A stretch of DNA of 64,000 nucleotides, taken from positions 1-64,000 of the forward strand of contig NZ_SMMH01000018.1 in assembly GCF_004634215.1 (NCBI RefSeq), written 5' to 3'. A program made the position numbers and the translations under genes. Positions 58,981 through 64,000 of this stretch are shown one piece after another; position 1 is the stretch's first letter, and each line of letters starts with the position of its first letter. This DNA is from Deinococcus fonticola. GTDB taxonomy: Bacteria; Deinococcota; Deinococci; Deinococcales; Deinococcaceae. The notes under the pieces are model-generated. The model did not search any database. It saw nothing but the letters and a program-made list of their open reading frames with translations, and had not been told where the DNA came from.

Positions 58981-59011
58981 AAAAAAAGCCACCTCCGAAG
59001 AAGTGGCTCTT
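58981..59011. terminator. Bidirectional terminator between convergent genes
   Basis: AGCCAC (58987-58992) and GTGGCT (59003-59008) form a 6-bp stem with a 10-base loop. On the minus strand it is followed by a run of seven T, on the plus strand by CTTT. It serves the DUF937 gene best and perhaps the lipoprotein gene. Confidence 0.8.
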
Positions 59012-59038
59012 TAAATGAATGAAGCGGGCGAATGAGGT

Positions 59039-61399
59039 TCAGTTGCCGACAGTCAGGTTGACGATGCTGAGGGGCTCGGCGGCGCTGTCACCTATGGGTC
59101 GCACCTCATAGGTAATGGCCCCCTGGCCGGGTTTGCTGGTGTAACTCCAGCCGCAGGCACCGTCGAGCGGCAGCTCCTTGGTGCCGATGGTGCGCTCGCC
59201 GCGTTTGACGGTCACGGTGTAGCCTTTCGCGCCGCCCGCGCCGCCTTCCCCGCCGAAGCGGAAAGGCTCGCTGACAGTCTGGCCGTCCGTGATGCTGAGG
59301 GTGTAGTCCCTGGTGCAGGCGCTGGCATCCCCGGTGGCCGCTTCGACGGTGGTCGCCACATTCCCGAGTTCCGTGCCGTCGGGGCCTTTCACGCTGTAGG
59401 TATGGGCGCCGGCCGCGGGGGAGGCCACGCGGTACGTCCAGTTGCCGTCGTCACCGATGCTGACCTTGCCCAGGCTGGTGCCGTCCTCGAACACCTCCAC
59501 CTCGTCACCGGCCGTCCCGGTGCCCTTCAGGTCGAAGCCTCCGGCCGCCAGCGTGGCGTCCGCCGCCGGTTCGCTGATGGCAAAGGTGCCGCTTCCCGCT
59601 GCGGTGCTGCCGGTGTCGGTCGTGCCAGTCTCGGTGCTGTCTGTGCCCGTGGTGTCCGTGCTGCCAGTCTCGGTGCCTCCAGTGGCGTCCGTTCCGGTGG
59701 CGCCCTCAGTGACGTTCACCTTGAATTCGCTGCGGACGCCTTCCCCGCCAATCACGCTGTAGGTGTGTTCACCCGCGGTCGGCGCGGGAAGCTCGGCGCT
59801 CCAGCGGCCATCGGCGTCCACGGTCGCCTGCACGACCTCCTGACCTTCGTCCTCGATGCGCAGGGTGGTGTTGGCCGGGCCGGTGCCGCTCATGGTGAAC
59901 GGTTCTGCTGGCAGGGTCGCGTCGCTGCTGGGGTTGGTCACTAGGATGCTGGCGGCCTGATTGGAGGCCGAGCCCGTCGTGGTGGCGGGCGTGGTGGTGC
60001 GGTTCTGGTTGGTGAGCCAGCAGCCGCCCAGCAGCAGCAGCGGCAAGAGAATCCACCACCACGGGAAGCCGCCACGTTTCTCGGTGGTGGCAGCCGTGAC
60101 CGTCGTGGCTTTAGTAGCCGTCGTGGCGGGGGGCGGCGTTACCGGACGCGGGGTAGGCGTGGCCGCTTCCACCACGCGCGGCGCGGGGGTGGGGGTTGCG
60201 GCCACCGTCGTCACTGCGGGCGTGGCTGCTACGGTCTGGCCTGTGGCCGGTGCTGCTGCGGCCTGCCCTGCCAGCAGCGCCCCCAGGCCACTCAGGCCGG
60301 CGGGCAGCAGGCTGCTCAGGTGCCCGCCCAGGCCGCCCAGCAGGCTGCTCAGGGCGCTGGCGTTCATGCCGGTGGTCTTTTTGCCCAGCAGCGACAGCAG
60401 CAGCGGGGCCAGCAGCGCCAGCAGGCGGCCGGCATTCTGGCCGCTGCCGCCCAGCGCGGTGCCCAGGCGACCCGTGATTTCATCCGCGTTGCCGAACAGG
60501 CTGCCCAGCAGGCCACGTCCCTGCGTTTCCACGCGCGACATCTCTGCTGCGTCCCCCAGCATTCCGGCGTTCAGGGTACCGTTGCCGTCCGTCAGGTTCC
60601 CGAACTGCCCCATCATTTTCAGCAGGTCGCCTGCCCCGGCATCGCTGCGCCCCTTGTTGACCAGCGCACTGAGCACCACCGGCCACGCGCCCTGCACCGC
60701 CCGGCCCGCCGCGCCGCCCGTGAACCCGGCCGCGCCGCCGATCTTGTCGGCGTTCGAGCCGCTGAACTGGCTTTTCAGCAGGTCGAGAATGGTGTTGACG
60801 GTGCCCGCACCGCCCGCGCCAGGCAGGTTCACGCTGCCTGAAATGGCTTCAGCTGCCGGAACCGCGCCGGCCAGGCCCGCCGCGCCCGCCACTGTGCCGG
60901 CAACGCCTTCAGTCCTCTCAGCCATTCTCGGGTTTCTCAGGCCGCCCAGGAGGCTGCCCAGGCTCGCGGCGCTCACGCCCTGGCGGCCCAGCAAGCTCAG
61001 CAGCAGCGGCAGAGCCATCTGCAACAGTTTCTGCACGCCGCCCGCAGTGCTGGCCACGCTGCCGCCCACCTGGCCGGTGACCGAGTTCACGATGCTCTCG
61101 GCCTGACCGCCCAGGAGGGCCGGGGCCAGGAGTTCACCTGCCCGTTGCAGGTTGTCCGCGCCGTCCGCCGTACCCAGCACCTCGGCGATGCTGCCAAATT
61201 GCGGCAGGCTGGCAATGGCCTCCATGATCTGGGCCTGCCCCTGCGGCTGCGCGGCGTGGTCGGCCAGGGCACTGACCTGCAGCGGCAGGCCCAGGCTCAG
61301 GGCCTGCTGGGCCTGGGCGCCGTCGAGGCCGACCGCCTGCCCGAGCCGCAGGGCGTTGTCACCATCGAAGTAGGACTGGATCAGGTCTGCCGTGTTCAT
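59039..61399 (-). CDS. DUF937 protein with transmembrane segment and three Ig-like domains
   Basis: The 786-residue protein has two DUF937-like helical repeats (about 1-150 and 200-360, each with LLALLAPLLLSLLG or MALPLLLSLLG), an Ala/Thr/Pro-rich linker (375-442), one transmembrane helix FPWWWILLPLLLLGGCW (445-461), and three Ig-like beta domains (483-563, 604-685, 695-786), with a Thr/Gly/Asp-rich spacer between the first two. It is probably an envelope protein with the Ig-like part outside. The DUF937 function is unknown. The ATG has GGAGG 5 bases upstream; a terminator follows at 58981. Confidence 0.86.
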   Translation of the reverse strand: MNTADLIQSYFDGDNALRLGQAVGLDGAQAQQALSLGLPLQVSALADHAAQPQGQAQIMEAIASLPQFGSIAEVLGTADGADNLQRAGELLAPALLGGQAESIVNSVTGQVGGSVASTAGGVQKLLQMALPLLLSLLGRQGVSAASLGSLLGGLRNPRMAERTEGVAGTVAGAAGLAGAVPAAEAISGSVNLPGAGGAGTVNTILDLLKSQFSGSNADKIGGAAGFTGGAAGRAVQGAWPVVLSALVNKGRSDAGAGDLLKMMGQFGNLTDGNGTLNAGMLGDAAEMSRVETQGRGLLGSLFGNADEITGRLGTALGGSGQNAGRLLALLAPLLLSLLGKKTTGMNASALSSLLGGLGGHLSSLLPAGLSGLGALLAGQAAAAPATGQTVAATPAVTTVAATPTPAPRVVEAATPTPRPVTPPPATTATKATTVTAATTEKRGGFPWWWILLPLLLLGGCWLTNQNRTTTPATTTGSASNQAASILVTNPSSDATLPAEPFTMSGTGPANTTLRIEDEGQEVVQATVDADGRWSAELPAPTAGEHTYSVIGGEGVRSEFKVNVTEGATGTDATGGTETGSTDTTGTDSTETGTTDTGSTAAGSGTFAISEPAADATLAAGGFDLKGTGTAGDEVEVFEDGTSLGKVSIGDDGNWTYRVASPAAGAHTYSVKGPDGTELGNVATTVEAATGDASACTRDYTLSITDGQTVSEPFRFGGEGGAGGAKGYTVTVKRGERTIGTKELPLDGACGWSYTSKPGQGAITYEVRPIGDSAAEPLSIVNLTVGN

Positions 61400-61653
61400 G
61401 TTTCCTCCTGAAGCTGCGGGGGTCTGCTGGCGGCGCTCGCTTCTTCCAGCCGCGCGGCAGACGGAACTTGAGGGAGATATACCTTGTCAAGTGGGTGAAA
61501 GTGACGGCTTGGGTTTTGCTCAAGCGTGCCGGGCGACACGCTTGGCATCTCGTCAGGTTCACCGTACTGCGCCAGTCACGGCGGCATTTACATCGCACCA
61601 TGAGCATTTCCTTATCTTCCCTGGACAACCTGGGCCAGGCAGCAGCGCCCGGC
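61400..61653. other. Intergenic stretch upstream of the DUF937 gene
   Basis: No gene is supported. CTTGAGGGAGATATACCTTGTCAAG at 61476-61500 has CTTGA/TCAAG ends but 15 bases between, too many for an HspR operator. On the minus strand TATATC near 61483 could be the -10 box of the DUF937 gene; the -35 is weak. Confidence 0.4.
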
Positions 61654-61682
61654 TTGCAGCTGCCGCAGCAGTCTGCTACTCT
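61654..61682 (+). promoter_or_regulatory. Promoter of tRNA-Trp
   Basis: TTGCAG (61654-61659) and TACTCT (61677-61682) are exactly 17 bases apart, with the expected start near 61690, about 18 bases before the mature tRNA. Confidence 0.65.
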
Positions 61683-61707
61683 GCTCAGGCCCGCAACCGG
61701 GTGATCA

Positions 61708-61783
<76 letters not shown>

Positions 61784-61793
61784 GACAGGAAAA

Positions 61794-61823
61794 ATTCCCC
61801 ACCACGCGTGGGGATTTCTTTTT
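61794..61823 (+). terminator. Terminator of tRNA-Trp
   Basis: TCCCCAC and GTGGGGA form a 7-bp stem with a 5-base loop, followed by TTTCTTTTT. It is 12 bases after the tRNA end. Confidence 0.85.
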
Positions 61824-61853
61824 GTGGGCATCCTGCCAGAGGGGCAGGCGGGC

Positions 61854-61859
61854 TACACT
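61854..61859 (+). promoter_or_regulatory. -10 box of the NIF3-like gene, leaderless
   Basis: TACACT ends 6 bases before the GTG at 61866. Confidence 0.5.
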
Positions 61860-61865
61860 GCGCGG

Positions 61866-62651
61866 GTGACTCAAGTGCCTGAACCTCAAGTGCCTGAAGT
61901 GGGCCGTGACGACCTGGTCAAGTGGTTGAACGATTACCTGAAGGTGGGCCAGTGGCCCGACCCCAGCCTGAACGGCCTGCAAATCCAGGGAACGGACGTT
62001 ATCCGCCGTGTCGCTGCCAGCGTGGACACCAGCTTGCAAACCCTCCAGGCCGCCGCCGATGCCGGAGCAGACATCCTGCTCGTTCATCACGGGCTGTTCT
62101 GGGGCAAGCCCCTGCCCGTGACCGGGCCGCACGGGCAGCGCATCCGCACTGCCCTGATGGCCGACCTGAACCTGTACGCCGCGCACATTCCCCTCGACGC
62201 CCACCCCGAAGTGGGAAACAACGCCATGATCGCCGGCGCGCTCAGCCTTCAGAACACCCAGCCCTTCGGCGACTGGATGGGCCATAAAATCGGCATGGCC
62301 GGGGAACTGCCGCGCGAACTCACCTTGCAGGACTTTGCCGACCGCGTGCAGAAACTCACCGGAGAAATCTGCCTGGTGCATGGGGGCGGCGGCCCGATCG
62401 TTCACCGCGTCGGCATCGTCTCCGGCGAGGGTTCCGGCAGTGTCGCGGAAGCCGCCGCGCTGGGCCTGGACACCCTGTTGACCGGTGAACCCGCCCACAA
62501 ACATTTCCACGACGCCTTCGAGCACGGCATCAATGTCATCTACGCCGGCCACTACGAAACCGAAGTCTTCGGTGTCCGGGCGCTGGCTGCCAGAATCGAG
62601 GACACCTTCGGGTTGCCGTGGCAGTTCCTGAATTTCCCCACCGGGCTGTAA
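61866..62651 (+). CDS. NIF3/DUF34-family metal-binding protein
   Basis: The 261-residue protein has the NIF3 signature: DPSLNGLQIQG, HHGLFWGKPLPV, NLYAAHIPLDAHPEVGNNAMIAGAL and the C-terminal HKHFHDAFEHGINVIYAGHYETE, which supplies His/Glu metal ligands. Members are annotated as GTP cyclohydrolase I type 2 homologues, but the function is not settled. The start is GTG at 61866; the open frame continues back to 61392 across the tRNA gene and is not used. No insertion domain is seen, so it is the short form. Confidence 0.9.
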   Translation: MTQVPEPQVPEVGRDDLVKWLNDYLKVGQWPDPSLNGLQIQGTDVIRRVAASVDTSLQTLQAAADAGADILLVHHGLFWGKPLPVTGPHGQRIRTALMADLNLYAAHIPLDAHPEVGNNAMIAGALSLQNTQPFGDWMGHKIGMAGELPRELTLQDFADRVQKLTGEICLVHGGGGPIVHRVGIVSGEGSGSVAEAAALGLDTLLTGEPAHKHFHDAFEHGINVIYAGHYETEVFGVRALAARIEDTFGLPWQFLNFPTGL

Positions 62652-62742
62652 TGCGGCTGTGGGCTGTAGAAAAACACGGTGGGGATGAGCTGTCCTGCGG
62701 GTCTTCGCTCCTGTGCCCCCTGGCCTTGCGGAGTGGCGGCTG

Positions 62743-63396
<654 letters not shown>

Positions 63397-63408
63397 GACC
63401 CGCCCAGG

Positions 63409-63414
63409 TACGGT
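63409..63414 (+). promoter_or_regulatory. -10 box of pilT, leaderless
   Basis: TACGGT ends 7 bases before the ATG at 63422. Confidence 0.5.
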
Positions 63415-63421
63415 AAAGGGT

Positions 63422-64000
63422 ATGAGTGCCAGCATCCTCCAGGGTCTCCTCACTGTCCTCGTGAAGGAGGGAGCCAGCGACATTCACCTGCGCGCCGGTT
63501 CCCCCCCCGCCGGGCGCGTCGACGGGGTCATCAAACGGTTCAGCGACACGCGCCTGATGCCCGACCACGTGGCCGAATTCGTGCGCGAAATGATGCCCCG
63601 CAAGGAGATGTGGGAGGTCTTCCTACAAAAGCGCGAGGCCGACTTTGCCTACGGCCTGTCCGGCCTGGCGCGGTTTCGCGTGAACGCCTACTTTCAGCGC
63701 GGTACTGTCGGCCTCATCATGCGCGTCATCGAGGACAAACCTCTTCCCACCTTCGAGGAACTGGGCCTGCCCGTCGAAACCTTTATGCGTCTGGCCGAGC
63801 ACGAACGCGGCCTGATCCTGGTGACCGGCCCCACCGGCTCCGGCAAAACCACCACCCTGGGCAGCCTGATCGACCACATCAACACCACCCAGCCCGTGAA
63901 CATCGTGACCCTGGAAGACCCCATCGAAATCCTGCACAAGGACAAGCAGGCCATGATCAACCAGCGCGAACTGGGCATCGATACCCTGTCGTTCGCCAAC
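63422..64000 (+). CDS. pilT: Type IV pilus retraction ATPase, N-terminal part
   Basis: The visible 193 residues match PilT-type secretion ATPases. GASDIHLRAGSPP is the N-terminal domain start, YGLSGLARFRVNAYFQRGTVGLIMRVI follows, and Walker A GPTGSGKTTT lies near residue 137, then LEDPIE. The enzyme powers pilus retraction in twitching and DNA uptake. The gene runs past the window edge. PilU is a close relative that cannot be excluded. It may act with the pilins at 34.5-35.3 kb. Confidence 0.94.
   Translation, partial: MSASILQGLLTVLVKEGASDIHLRAGSPPAGRVDGVIKRFSDTRLMPDHVAEFVREMMPRKEMWEVFLQKREADFAYGLSGLARFRVNAYFQRGTVGLIMRVIEDKPLPTFEELGLPVETFMRLAEHERGLILVTGPTGSGKTTTLGSLIDHINTTQPVNIVTLEDPIEILHKDKQAMINQRELGIDTLSFAN

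Noticed and set aside
59961..61106. 381-codon open frame antisense to the DUF937 gene
   Set aside because: Pro/Ala/Ser-rich antisense of the linker and helical repeats. The minus-strand gene has a ribosome binding site and domains.
61476..61500. Possible second HAIR operator
   Set aside because: CTTGA and TCAAG are 15 bases apart instead of 11, and the inner GT/AC bases do not match.

Overview
The window reads as chromosomal DNA of a Deinococcus or a close relative. The evidence is high GC in most genes, a dnaK-grpE-dnaJ cluster behind a HspR-type operator, a zinc-finger-less DnaJ, an abundance of Nudix, DinB and GNAT proteins, and about 19 genes in which a TANNNT hexamer lies only 5-8 bases before the start codon, the leaderless pattern described for Deinococcus. 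The genus is inferred from these features, not from a database search. About 65 genes, one tRNA, one riboswitch and several repeat elements were recognised. The layout is compact, with many ATGA or GTGA overlaps between neighbours.

Region by region: 1-3000 holds the tail of a transposase, an ABC exporter and a membrane protein. 3200-7950 is the heat-shock cluster dnaK, grpE, a VF530-ankyrin fusion gene and dnaJ, closed by a strong terminator. 8000-16300 carries DUF421 and CBS proteins, hemW, surE, a PhoB/PhoR-like pair with phoU, and a DUF945 protein. 16300-26200 has an FAD oxidoreductase, a TetR regulator, an AAC(2')-like acetyltransferase, argB, a tRNA-dihydrouridine synthase, a DinB protein, msrP-msrQ and an FmdE-like protein. 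26200-33200 has folE, purA, a flavin reductase, a phosphotransferase, two gene remnants that meet head to head, a DMT permease and a fused ATPase-permease. 33100-35450 is an AT-richer island with two type IV pilins and an O-antigen ligase/PglL-like enzyme. 35600-41270 has a DUF512 radical-SAM protein and the FMN-riboswitch operon ribD-ribE-ribBA-ribH. 41300-52500 has a cysteine desulfurase-like enzyme, a tandem Nudix protein, a sirtuin lacking zinc cysteines, a single-chain restriction-modification enzyme with a mosaic recognition region, a beheaded S9 peptidase, an M32 carboxypeptidase, DedA and HAD proteins. 52500-64000 has a repeat-rich spacer, hflX with a coupled small gene, fumC, a TetR/VOC pair, a phosphodiester glycosidase-like lipoprotein, a large DUF937-Ig envelope protein, tRNA-Trp, a NIF3-like protein, tmk and the start of pilT.

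The most unusual signal is a family of short non-coding repeats in at least six places (near 16.3, 26.9, 37.8, 48.9, 52.8 and 55.3 kb). Outer and inner hairpin arms change together between copies while the loops stay alike. In two places the repeat end contributes the -10 hexamer of the adjacent gene, in one it provides a stop codon, and in one it sits on the broken edge of a peptidase pseudogene. The second is the pilin and PglL-like island, a candidate pilin glycosylation locus. Other points of interest are the VF530-ankyrin gene inside the chaperone cluster, the E-x-E nuclease motif and recombinant-looking recognition region of the restriction-modification protein, and the AAC(2')-like enzyme.
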